Positions 34,445-42,449 of a DNA stretch of 64,000 bases are shown here, in pieces. Below the pieces are notes generated by a model. It was not told the DNA's origin. It worked only from the letters and a program-made list of their open reading frames with translations, and searched no databases. Source of the DNA: JADJLQ01 sp044227925. Its GTDB lineage: Bacteria; Bacteroidota; Bacteroidia; Chitinophagales; Saprospiraceae. Both the position numbers and the translations under genes were made by a program. Within the stretch, counting starts at the first letter, position 1, and each line of letters begins with the position of its first letter. The stretch covers positions 62,001 to 126,000 of the forward strand of contig JBGAVW010000003.1 of the NCBI GenBank assembly GCA_044227925.1, given 5' to 3'.

Positions 34445-34452
34445 CAAATCTA
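34445..34452 (-). promoter_or_regulatory. -7 promoter box (TAGATTTG) next to the start codon
   Basis: This is an exact TAnnTTTG on the minus strand, ending 4 bases before the esterase ATG, which implies an almost leaderless transcript. No -33 TTTG is visible at the right distance. Confidence 0.45.
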
Positions 34453-34530
34453 TACATATTTAATAATAGAGATTAGCCTGGTTTTATTTTGTGCGGGCAT
34501 AAAAATCGGATGGCTTCTTTTTGATTTATA

Positions 34531-35583
34531 CTATTGGGCCAACCTTTTTTTTCGCACTATTAAAAACAGCATACCGGACAATAAGGTTGCGAAAGATAAA
34601 ATGATAATCAATAAATTTAATGTACCTACATTTTGCAAAAATAGAACCATAAAAATGAATAGCAAATTCACCGATACCAAGATACCTGTAGCTTGCATGT
34701 GATTAAGGCCAGCATCAATCAATAAATGATGAATGTGATTCCGGTCAGGACTCATGGGTGATCGTCCACGCAATATCCGCATTATAAATACCCTAAGGGT
34801 ATCGTATAGCGGAAGTATCAAAATACCAATAGCCACAGCCGGTACAGCTTTAAAAGAATACAATGAATTGGGCAATTCCCTGTGGAGCTCAATAAATTTT
34901 ATAGTCAATATCGAGCTTACGGTGCCGATTAATAATGCACCTGTATCCCCCATAAATATTTTTGCGGGGGTAAAGTTATATTTCAAAAAAGCAATCACCG
35001 AAGCGGTTAGTGAAAATGCAAGTATGGCGATTTCCAACCGGTCGATCAATAAGAACCAAATGCCCAACGTAGAGGTAATCAATACAGTGATGCTGCCAGA
35101 TAGACCATTTATCCCATCTATCAGATTAAATGCATTCACAATGACGATTATAGTGAAAATACTCAGTGCATAAGAGGCCAGATTGGGTATCTCATAGACC
35201 CCAAGAATACCATACAGGCTGGTTAGCCTGATGTCGGCTTTGAACACTATGATGGCCGCTGCAATCAACTGACCCATCATCTTAAACAAAGGTGAAAGAT
35301 CGTTTATATCATCCCTGATTCCGATAAAAAAGATAACCACCATTGCGCACAATATATATTGCAGGTCGGCGAATACCTGGAAAGGGGTCCACATTGTGAC
35401 CGATAGCACCACGCCGGCAAAAATCGCTATACCTCCTAATCTTGGGATGGGTTCTTCATGAGATCTTCTGTCGGTATCGGGATGATCGTATAATAGTTTT
35501 TGATGGGCTACCCTGATGATACTGGGTATAGCCAGATAGGTAAGCGTAAAAGAGGTAATAAAACTTAGGATTACATCATACAT
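34531..35583 (-). CDS. WecA/MraY-family polyprenyl-phosphate sugar-1-phosphate transferase
   Basis: This 350-residue membrane enzyme has about ten to eleven helices. Family motifs are the DHPDTDRRSHEEPIPRLGG loop, GIRDDINDLSP with the catalytic Asp pair, NAFNLIDGINGLSG, KIFMGDTGALLIG, and the C-terminal SPDRNHIHHLL that marks WecA-type members rather than MraY. It should load a HexNAc-1-phosphate onto undecaprenyl phosphate, the first step of O-antigen or capsule synthesis, and it depends on UppS, encoded nearby at 36267. It follows a small lipoprotein gene by 12 bases. The sugar nucleotide is likely UDP-GlcNAc but is not proven. Confidence 0.92.
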   Translation of the reverse strand: MYDVILSFITSFTLTYLAIPSIIRVAHQKLLYDHPDTDRRSHEEPIPRLGGIAIFAGVVLSVTMWTPFQVFADLQYILCAMVVIFFIGIRDDINDLSPLFKMMGQLIAAAIIVFKADIRLTSLYGILGVYEIPNLASYALSIFTIIVIVNAFNLIDGINGLSGSITVLITSTLGIWFLLIDRLEIAILAFSLTASVIAFLKYNFTPAKIFMGDTGALLIGTVSSILTIKFIELHRELPNSLYSFKAVPAVAIGILILPLYDTLRVFIMRILRGRSPMSPDRNHIHHLLIDAGLNHMQATGILVSVNLLFIFMVLFLQNVGTLNLLIIILSFATLLSGMLFLIVRKKRLAQ

Positions 35584-35595
35584 GTATTTTGGAGT

Positions 35596-36075
35596 TTACT
35601 GATTTGGTAGCGTACTGTCCCTCACTGCATTTACGGCATCATCAAATTTGAGCCCTGTCATTTCCTGGAAAATCTGCTGGAATGCCACATCAGGATTTGC
35701 CCATGTAGACTTGATCTGGTTTTGCAAGATTTTCGAATTGGAGTTTTTATTATTCAGTAATTCAAAGGTTACCCTTTCGTCATAGCGTTTAAAATAATAT
35801 CTCAGTGCATCAGACCAAAATTTCTGTCTTTCATCCAAATACATACTGGTATCCAGGGGTGGATAGCATACTTGAAGGTATTCAGTAAATTCTTTATCCT
35901 TTGTTTCCCATTCTTTGATTGAATAGTATTGTTTTGTTCTCAAGGTGGTATTTACAAATTGGTTAAACTGATTTATCAGTGCGGTCTTAGTATCAGGGCA
36001 ATTATTTTTCTGGCATGCTACAGCAGCAATAACAAAAATAATCACTAAGAAAAATAAGTTCGATTTTATAAGCAT
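35596..36075 (-). CDS. Small lipoprotein of unknown function
   Basis: The 159-residue protein has a lipoprotein signal (VIIFVIAAVAC, acylated C21). The mature part is mainly alpha-helical and charged, with several aromatic residues (RQKFWSDALRYYFKRYDERV). I do not recognise a family. It precedes the WecA-like gene by 12 bases and is in the same transcript, so an envelope role is plausible. A TAATTTTA box lies 5 bases upstream of the ATG (36081-36088, minus strand). Nothing else can be said. Confidence 0.7.
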   Translation of the reverse strand: MLIKSNLFFLVIIFVIAAVACQKNNCPDTKTALINQFNQFVNTTLRTKQYYSIKEWETKDKEFTEYLQVCYPPLDTSMYLDERQKFWSDALRYYFKRYDERVTFELLNNKNSNSKILQNQIKSTWANPDVAFQQIFQEMTGLKFDDAVNAVRDSTLPNQ

Positions 36076-36232
36076 GCGAGTAAAATTATAGAAAATGGAT
36101 CAGATCGTCTTTTTGAAAATATATATTACTATTTATAATATGTTAAGGAATGCCGTTGTCGCCCAATCTAACTATTTTACATTCAATATATTAGCACTTA
36201 AAAAATTTAAACTAAAACCATTCTTTTTTGAG

Positions 36233-36240
36233 TAATTTTG
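36233..36240 (+). promoter_or_regulatory. -7 promoter box (TAATTTTG) of uppS-bamA
   Basis: This is an exact TAnnTTTG match. A weak TTTA at 36206-36209 gives 23-base spacing to a -33 site. The box lies inside the longest possible uppS frame (TTG 36228), so translation probably begins at GTG 36267, about 21 bases after the expected transcription start. Confidence 0.45.
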
Positions 36241-36266
36241 CGGCCGGTAAAAATCATAGTATTCAG

Positions 36267-37022
36267 GTGATTCCAGGTTCATTAGATAAAACTAAAATTC
36301 CCACTCATGTTGCGATCATCATGGATGGAAACGGCAGGTGGGCTAAGGATAAAGGTATGCCCCGCATTTTTGGTCATCACAATGGGGTAAAGGCAGTGCG
36401 GGAATGTACTGAAGCTGCTGCTGAAATCGGAGTGCACTATCTTACCTTATATGCATTCTCTACCGAAAACTGGAATAGACCGTTGATCGAAGTGAATGCT
36501 TTAATGTCTTTGTTAGTGGAAACTATAGGCAAAGAAATAAAAACACTAAATGATAATAATATAAAACTGAAGGCCATTGGCGATATTGCTACACTGCCCA
36601 AGAGTACTTATGAAGCCCTCTTAAAAGGGATAAAAGATACAGAGCAAAATACCGGCATGACTCTTATTTTGGCTTTGAACTACAGCTCCAAATGGGAACT
36701 GACAAAAGCCATGCAAAAATTGGGGCAGAAAATTACATCCGGCGAAATCAATGCCGATAGCATTACAGAAACAATGATTACTAATGAACTGGACACAAAG
36801 GCTTATCCTGACCCAGATCTTTTGATACGAACCAGTGGCGAACAAAGACTCAGTAATTTCCTATTATGGCAATTGGCTTACAGTGAAATGTATTTTACAG
36901 AGACCTTTTGGCCAGACATGAGGAAAGAAGATTTTTGGAAGGCAATATTAGAATATCAACACCGGGAGCGAAGGTTTGGAAAAACCTCGGAGCAAGTACA
37001 GCCACATAAGGCAGCCATTTAA
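36267..37022 (+). CDS. uppS: Isoprenyl transferase (undecaprenyl diphosphate synthase)
   Basis: This is a cis-prenyltransferase of about 251 residues. Diagnostic motifs are HVAIIMDGNGRWA with the catalytic Asp, the FSTENW motif, and RTSGEQRLSNFLLWQLAYSE, which is intact. It makes the C55 lipid carrier for peptidoglycan, O-antigen and capsule. The start is uncertain: the longest frame uses TTG 36228, but a -7 box overlaps it, and GTG 36267 gives the usual short N-terminus before IIMDGNGRWA. It is followed after 80 bases by bamA, an arrangement frequent in Bacteroidota. Confidence 0.95.
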   Translation: MIPGSLDKTKIPTHVAIIMDGNGRWAKDKGMPRIFGHHNGVKAVRECTEAAAEIGVHYLTLYAFSTENWNRPLIEVNALMSLLVETIGKEIKTLNDNNIKLKAIGDIATLPKSTYEALLKGIKDTEQNTGMTLILALNYSSKWELTKAMQKLGQKITSGEINADSITETMITNELDTKAYPDPDLLIRTSGEQRLSNFLLWQLAYSEMYFTETFWPDMRKEDFWKAILEYQHRERRFGKTSEQVQPHKAAI

Positions 37023-37102
37023 AACATTGTTAAACAGATTTTATAGAGGGTATGAAAAGATCAATTGAAACGTTTACTCACCATAGCAGTCCAGTCAGAA
37101 CC

Positions 37103-39640
37103 ATGTGCTTAAAAAAAATTCAATTCTTATTTATACTCAATACGTTTGTCCTTGCGGCTGCATTGGGCCAGTCGGATACCATCCTGTCATTCATGGATTA
37201 CGATTTGGTAAAAAAATATGAAATCGGTAAAATCACAGTGGTAGGCCAATTTAATAGTGACCCGAATGCAATAGTGGGTGTCACCGGAATCAAAGTGGGG
37301 TCAAAAATCAATGTACCCGGAGTGGAAACCCAAAAAGCAGTTAAAGCGCTTTGGGGGTTAAAATTATTTACCGAAGTTGAAATTCGGAATGCAGGCATAC
37401 ATGACGGGGACATCATGGATCTGGAGGTGTATTTACAAGAAAAGCCAAGGCTGGCCAGGTATAATTACACTGGTATAAAAAAATCGTATCATGAAGATCT
37501 CAACTCAAGGCTTAAAAGATTTATAGGCCGTAACGATGTAGTAAATGAAAGTAAAAAACAAACCGTAATCAATGAAATCAAAGATTTTTTTGTAGAAAAA
37601 GGGTACTATGATACTGATGTAAAAGTTTTGGAGAAAAGAGATTCTAAAATGCGCAATGGTGTTGTACTCGAATTTGAAATTGATCCAAAGGAAAGAGTAA
37701 AAATTGAACACATTGAATTTGATGGCAACTCCCTGGTATCGGATAAAAAACTGAAAGGCAAATTAGCTGAGACTAAACAAAAAGGAAAACTTTTTGGCAA
37801 ATCAAAACTGGTCAAAGAAGATTTTGAAAAAGATAAAGATAAAGTAATCAAGTATTATAATAAGGTAGGATTCAGGGATGCCCGTTTTACAGGGGATAGT
37901 ATATGGCGAAATGATGATGGCCGACTTATGGTTAAACTACATGTGGAGGAAGGACCTCGATTTTATTTTGGTAATATCACCTGGAAAGGAAATTCAATAC
38001 ATGAAGACAAAAAATTAGCCGCCTACCTCGGAATAAAAAAAGGTGATGTCTATAATCAGGAACTGTTGGAACAAAGACTAAAATACAGCCAGGACGGGCA
38101 GGATGTGAGTAGTTTGTACATGGATGATGGTTACCTGTTTTTCAGGGTTGAGCCTATAGAAGTATCTATAAATAATGATTCTATTGACCTTGAAATGCGT
38201 ATCTACGAGGGCCCCCAGGCTACCATTGATAAGGTTAATATTGTAGGCAATGATCGCACACATGAGCATGTAATTCGCCGTGAATTACGCACCTTACCCG
38301 GCCAAAAATTTAGCAGGTCAGATATCATCAGATCCCAGCGGCAAATTATTAATCTTGGATATTTTGATCAGGAGAAAGTAACACCAGATACCGATGTAAA
38401 TCCTCAGCGAGGTACGGTAGATATTACCTATAGTGTAGTAGAAAAACCATCTGACCAATTGGAGTTATCTGCAGGCTGGGGAGGATTTCAAGGTGTGATA
38501 GGTACGCTTGGTGTAACATTTAATAATTTTGCCATTCGAAATCTATTTAATCGAAAGCGATGGGATCCACTCCCTACCGGTGATGGTCAAAAACTATCCC
38601 TTAGAGGTCAGTCAAATGGCAAATTTTACCAATCTTATAATTTCTCATTCACTGAGCCCTGGCTGGGTGGCAAAAAACCAAATTCATTTTCTATCGGTGC
38701 ATTTCTTACAAAGATCGATTATACATTATATGGAAGCGGTAAACAAGCCATTACCCGATTTTTCATTGGACATGGTACCCAGCTAAAGTGGCCTGATGAT
38801 AATTTTGTCAGCAATACCACCCTCAACCTTGAAAATATCGCCGTTCAAGGTACCAGTTATAACAGTTACCAATCATTTATAGATCCACGCACACATGAAG
38901 TGATTACTGAAGGTCGATTTAATAATTTTAGCTTGAAACAAACGTTTGCCCGCAATACCATTTATGACCCCTTGTTTCCAAGATTTGGCTCCAATATTTC
39001 CCTTACCATTTCTCTTACCCCACCCTATTCTTTGATCGGAAACAGTAATCCGGATGGTCCGGCCAAGGAGGTATATAAATGGGTAGAATATCATAAATGG
39101 AGATTTGATGCTCAATGGTATGCCACCCTGGTAGGTAAATTGGTATTGAAAATGGAAACCAAAATGGGTCTTTTGGGATTTTATAATAAAAAAATAGGCC
39201 TTTCACCATTTGAAAGGTTCCAATTGGGAGGCGATGGTCTTAGTAACCAAAACTACGGGATCACAGGTAGAGATATCCTTAGATTAAGGGGATATGAAAT
39301 CACCGATTTATCATCTAATGACCAATCTAAAGGAGGAGCCACTATATTTAATAAATTCACTATGGAGCTCCGGTATCCTATCACCTTAAATCCGAGCTCA
39401 TCGATATTTGTCCTTTCATTTCTGGAAGGTGGAAATGCCTGGATAGGCAGCAAAAACTGGAACCCGTTTGAACTCAAACGTACAGCCGGTTTCGGTATGC
39501 GTGTATTCTTACCTATGTTTGGTTTGCTTGGATTTGACTACGGTTTTGGATTTGACAAAACTGCTCAGCAGACTTCAGGCAAAAAAGGGCTGGGTGCGTA
39601 TGGCAAGTTTAGTATTATACTGGGATTTGAACCAGATTAA
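37103..39640 (+). CDS. bamA: Outer-membrane protein assembly factor BamA
   Basis: This is an Omp85 protein of about 845 residues. After a signal peptide (IQFLFILNTFVLAAALGQ), five POTRA repeats occupy roughly residues 25-440 (for example YEIGKITVVGQFNSDPNA and ATIDKVNIVGNDRTHE). A 16-stranded barrel follows, with the surface-latch segment FERFQLGGDGLSNQNYG and a final IILGFEPD. It inserts beta-barrel proteins into the outer membrane and is essential in relatives. The ATG at 37103 is chosen because it starts the signal peptide directly; the ATG at 37052 would add 17 polar residues. It is in the uppS transcript and ends in a strong terminator. Confidence 0.95.
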   Translation: MCLKKIQFLFILNTFVLAAALGQSDTILSFMDYDLVKKYEIGKITVVGQFNSDPNAIVGVTGIKVGSKINVPGVETQKAVKALWGLKLFTEVEIRNAGIHDGDIMDLEVYLQEKPRLARYNYTGIKKSYHEDLNSRLKRFIGRNDVVNESKKQTVINEIKDFFVEKGYYDTDVKVLEKRDSKMRNGVVLEFEIDPKERVKIEHIEFDGNSLVSDKKLKGKLAETKQKGKLFGKSKLVKEDFEKDKDKVIKYYNKVGFRDARFTGDSIWRNDDGRLMVKLHVEEGPRFYFGNITWKGNSIHEDKKLAAYLGIKKGDVYNQELLEQRLKYSQDGQDVSSLYMDDGYLFFRVEPIEVSINNDSIDLEMRIYEGPQATIDKVNIVGNDRTHEHVIRRELRTLPGQKFSRSDIIRSQRQIINLGYFDQEKVTPDTDVNPQRGTVDITYSVVEKPSDQLELSAGWGGFQGVIGTLGVTFNNFAIRNLFNRKRWDPLPTGDGQKLSLRGQSNGKFYQSYNFSFTEPWLGGKKPNSFSIGAFLTKIDYTLYGSGKQAITRFFIGHGTQLKWPDDNFVSNTTLNLENIAVQGTSYNSYQSFIDPRTHEVITEGRFNNFSLKQTFARNTIYDPLFPRFGSNISLTISLTPPYSLIGNSNPDGPAKEVYKWVEYHKWRFDAQWYATLVGKLVLKMETKMGLLGFYNKKIGLSPFERFQLGGDGLSNQNYGITGRDILRLRGYEITDLSSNDQSKGGATIFNKFTMELRYPITLNPSSSIFVLSFLEGGNAWIGSKNWNPFELKRTAGFGMRVFLPMFGLLGFDYGFGFDKTAQQTSGKKGLGAYGKFSIILGFEPD

Positions 39641-39665
39641 TTATATTATATACGTGTGATATCTT

Positions 39666-39703
39666 AAAAGAGAATGAAGATAGTATCCTCATTCTCTTTT
39701 TTG
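39666..39703 (+). terminator. Rho-independent terminator of uppS-bamA
   Basis: AAAAGAGAATGA (39666-39677) pairs perfectly with TCATTCTCTTTT (39689-39700) around an 11-base loop and runs into a T-tract. It lies 25 bases after the bamA stop. Confidence 0.9.
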
Positions 39704-39704
39704 T

Positions 39705-39739
39705 TTTGCTTACACCCAATATTATTCTTCGTATTTTTA
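39705..39739 (+). promoter_or_regulatory. Promoter TTTG-N23-TATTTTTA of the pseudouridine synthase gene
   Basis: A TTTG (39705-39708) is followed after 23 bases by TATTTTTA (39732-39739), one base from TAnnTTTG. It sits right after the bamA terminator and supports the TTG start at 39760 for the next gene. Confidence 0.5.
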
Positions 39740-39759
39740 CCATACTTACATCACATCCA

Positions 39760-40650
39760 TTGAAAACGAATAAAAATAAAGATCATAAATCTGAGCGATC
39801 AGACAGATCATTTAAGCCGGAAAAAACCTTCAAGCCAAAGAAAAAAAAAGAGGTTGCCCGGAAGACGGTTCATGCAGGGGATAAACCCAATGTAAACGCT
39901 TCATCAAATACTTCCTCTCCCGATGATATACGACTCAATAAATATGTAGCTCAATGTGGAATTGCCAGCCGCAGGGCTGCAGATGAATTAATTCAAAACG
40001 GGAAAATATGGGTAAATGGAATTGAAGTACGGGAACCGGGCACCAGGATTAAAATAAAAGACCGGGTGACCTATCAGGGCAAACTTTTAAAGCCGGAACA
40101 AAATATGGTGTATATTCTCATGAATAAACCCAAGGATACCATCACCACATCCAATGATGAAAAAGGCCGTAAGACCGTACTCGATATAGTCCAACCTAAA
40201 ATAAAAGAACGCGTATATCCTATAGGAAGGTTAGACAGGATGACCACAGGACTATTAATACTCACCAATGATGGAGAGTTGGCCAAAACGCTGAGTCATC
40301 CAAGTAGTGAAGTTCGTAAAGTGTATTCTGCGGTATTAAACAAAGCACTTGGTCTTACAGATCTGGACAAAATAGCAAAAGGTGTAGAGCTGGAAGATGG
40401 CAAGGCAAATATTGACGGAATCTCCTATATCGATGGTGCCCCTAAAAACGAGATAGGAATTACATTACATTCAGGCAAAAACAGAATTGTACGCAGAATA
40501 TTTGAAAGCCTGGGCTATGATGTGGTAAAATTGGATCGGGTATCATTCGCAGGGCTTACTAAAAAAGACTTACCCCGTGGTCATTTCCGACATTTGACTG
40601 AAAAGGAAGTGACTTTATTAAAACATTTTGGAAATAGAAAAAAGAAATAG
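39760..40650 (+). CDS. rluB: rRNA pseudouridine synthase (RluB/RluF/RsuA family)
   Basis: This is a protein of about 296 residues. A strongly basic, low-complexity N-terminus (KSERSDRSFKPEKTFKPKKK) is typical of Bacteroidota homologs. It precedes an S4 RNA-binding domain (RLNKYVAQCGIASRRAADELI) and the RsuA-type catalytic domain with the catalytic Asp in YPIGRLDRMTTGLLILTNDGE. It converts a uridine to pseudouridine, most likely in 23S rRNA (RluB-like); the exact site is not proven. The TTG at 39760 is preferred to the TTG at 39706, which falls beside the predicted -33 box and would add an unusual hydrophobic stretch. Confidence 0.9.
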   Translation: MKTNKNKDHKSERSDRSFKPEKTFKPKKKKEVARKTVHAGDKPNVNASSNTSSPDDIRLNKYVAQCGIASRRAADELIQNGKIWVNGIEVREPGTRIKIKDRVTYQGKLLKPEQNMVYILMNKPKDTITTSNDEKGRKTVLDIVQPKIKERVYPIGRLDRMTTGLLILTNDGELAKTLSHPSSEVRKVYSAVLNKALGLTDLDKIAKGVELEDGKANIDGISYIDGAPKNEIGITLHSGKNRIVRRIFESLGYDVVKLDRVSFAGLTKKDLPRGHFRHLTEKEVTLLKHFGNRKKK

Positions 40651-40669
40651 ACTATTCCACTTCGATGTA

Positions 40670-40700
40670 AGCCCCTGGGGTAACAGTGGGGCTACTGTTA
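40670..40700 (+). other. Two overlapping, mutually exclusive hairpins after the pseudouridine synthase gene
   Basis: AGCCCC (40670-40675) can pair with GGGGCT (40688-40693). Alternatively TAACAGT (40681-40687) pairs with ACTGTTA (40694-40700), leaving GGGGCT as its loop. The second stem is followed by AATTTTCTT. This is either a weak terminator for the upstream gene or a switch-like leader of the DUF1800 gene 85 bases on. Confidence 0.4.
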
Positions 40701-40784
40701 AATTTTCTTGCTGCATTAAACTTCATAATTAATCTATCGTCAAAGCGTTATCTTTCGTATAAATAGATATTAAATCTCATTGTC

Positions 40785-42425
40785 ATGGTAAAACCATATG
40801 CCGGTTCATTCGGCAAACCCGAGTTAATGCATCTCCTTCGCAGAACCCTTTTCGGTGTTTCACCTTCAGATTTGAAATTTTTCGCGGGCAAATCGCTAAA
40901 TGAAGTAGTGGACTATCTTCTGGATATTCCCAACACACCTCCTACTCCACCCATAAGAGCTTATCAGGGAAAGGCTCTTACCACTTTTGATTCCGGAGTT
41001 CCATTTGGAGAAACCTGGGTCAATACCAGACCGCTGGATACTGAACAAAGCCCAAATGGTGCCAGAAGGGCCTCCTACAAACAATGGTGGATTCAGCTTA
41101 TGACTGGTCAGAATAGAAACCTGAGAGAAAAAATGGTTTTATTTTGGCATAATCATCTTGTCACCGATACTAATGATACGGTGGATGTGCCAGCACTTGC
41201 TTACAGGTACAATGTACTGTTGAGATCAAACTGCATTGGTAATTTTAGAAAACTCATGTATGACATTACTATTGATGGTGCTATGCTGCGATATCTCAAT
41301 GGTGAAAGAAATACAGCGAGTGCTCCGGATGAAAACTATGGTCGGGAGTTGCAGGAATTATTTTGCGTAGGCAAAGGACCCGAATCAAAGTACACCGAAG
41401 AAGATGTGAAGGCAGCGGCACGGGTACTTACAGGTTGGACAATTCTGTATAATGATAATTGGAATGTATTGTTCAGACCAAACCGGCATGATGCCAAGGA
41501 CAAACAATTTTCTTCTTTTTATGGAAACAAGGTAATTAAAGGCGATCCTTCAGCAAATGGTGGAGCCAATGAAATAAATGAATTGCTAAATATGATTTTT
41601 GCTAACCCGGAAACAGCAAAATTCATAGCTAGAAAATTTTTCACCTTTTTTGTATATTATGATATAAATAAAGATGTTGAATCTGATCTTATTTTACCAC
41701 TTGCCGATGTATTCACTTCGTCCAATTTTGAAATCAAACCGCTTTTAAAAGCGTTGTTTACCAGTGAACTATTTTTTAAATCGGAATATCGGGGAGCCAT
41801 GATTAAAAGTCCCGCAGATTACACTATTGGTATGACGAGGCAAATGGAAATGACCTGGCCAGTTGAACCTCTGGCATTCGAAGCCCGTTATTTTTTTGCC
41901 TCCCAATTATACACATACATTAATGCTCAAGGACAGGAAATCGGAGATCCGCCCAATGTAGCCGGTTGGCCAGCATATTACCAGACACCTTCTTTTTATG
42001 AGATATGGGTTGATACAGCTACTTACCCTCCAAGATTGGCTTTAAATGATGCCCTCGTCGTTAAAAACCTGAATACAGGAAATGCAAACAGTACCAATTG
42101 GGTGCATGCTGAAAGTAAAAGTAAAATATTCAAAATCGACCCGGTTTCGTTCGTGGCCAGGTTATCAGATCCAGCTAATCCAAATCAGTTAATAGATGAT
42201 CTTGTATTTTATTTTTATGGTGTACCGATCTCCAAATCTATAAAAGAAAGCCTTAAACTCACTTTCCTATTGCGCGGGCAGAGTACTGATTATTATTGGA
42301 CAGATGCATACAATAATTACATCAATAATCCTGCTAATCCGAATTCAGAAGGCAGACAAGTGCCCAAACAACTTCAGGATCTGATCGCATATATGTTTTC
42401 AGCCGCCGAATATCACCTTCATTAA
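40785..42425 (+). CDS. DUF1800-family protein
   Basis: This 546-residue protein carries the DUF1800 domain over almost its full length. Marks are LLRRTLFGVSPSDL at the start, EKMVLFWHNHLVTDT, NYGRELQELFCVGKG, ARVLTGWTI, FIARKFFTFFVY and PPNVAGWPAYY. The gene is followed after 24 bases by a DUF1501 gene; the two families co-occur widely in bacteria and are presumed to act together, but their biochemical activity is unknown. There is no recognisable signal peptide, although the partner is exported, so co-export with it is possible. Confidence 0.92.
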   Translation: MVKPYAGSFGKPELMHLLRRTLFGVSPSDLKFFAGKSLNEVVDYLLDIPNTPPTPPIRAYQGKALTTFDSGVPFGETWVNTRPLDTEQSPNGARRASYKQWWIQLMTGQNRNLREKMVLFWHNHLVTDTNDTVDVPALAYRYNVLLRSNCIGNFRKLMYDITIDGAMLRYLNGERNTASAPDENYGRELQELFCVGKGPESKYTEEDVKAAARVLTGWTILYNDNWNVLFRPNRHDAKDKQFSSFYGNKVIKGDPSANGGANEINELLNMIFANPETAKFIARKFFTFFVYYDINKDVESDLILPLADVFTSSNFEIKPLLKALFTSELFFKSEYRGAMIKSPADYTIGMTRQMEMTWPVEPLAFEARYFFASQLYTYINAQGQEIGDPPNVAGWPAYYQTPSFYEIWVDTATYPPRLALNDALVVKNLNTGNANSTNWVHAESKSKIFKIDPVSFVARLSDPANPNQLIDDLVFYFYGVPISKSIKESLKLTFLLRGQSTDYYWTDAYNNYINNPANPNSEGRQVPKQLQDLIAYMFSAAEYHLH

Positions 42426-42449
42426 TTTACCTCAAAACATTTTTTCATT

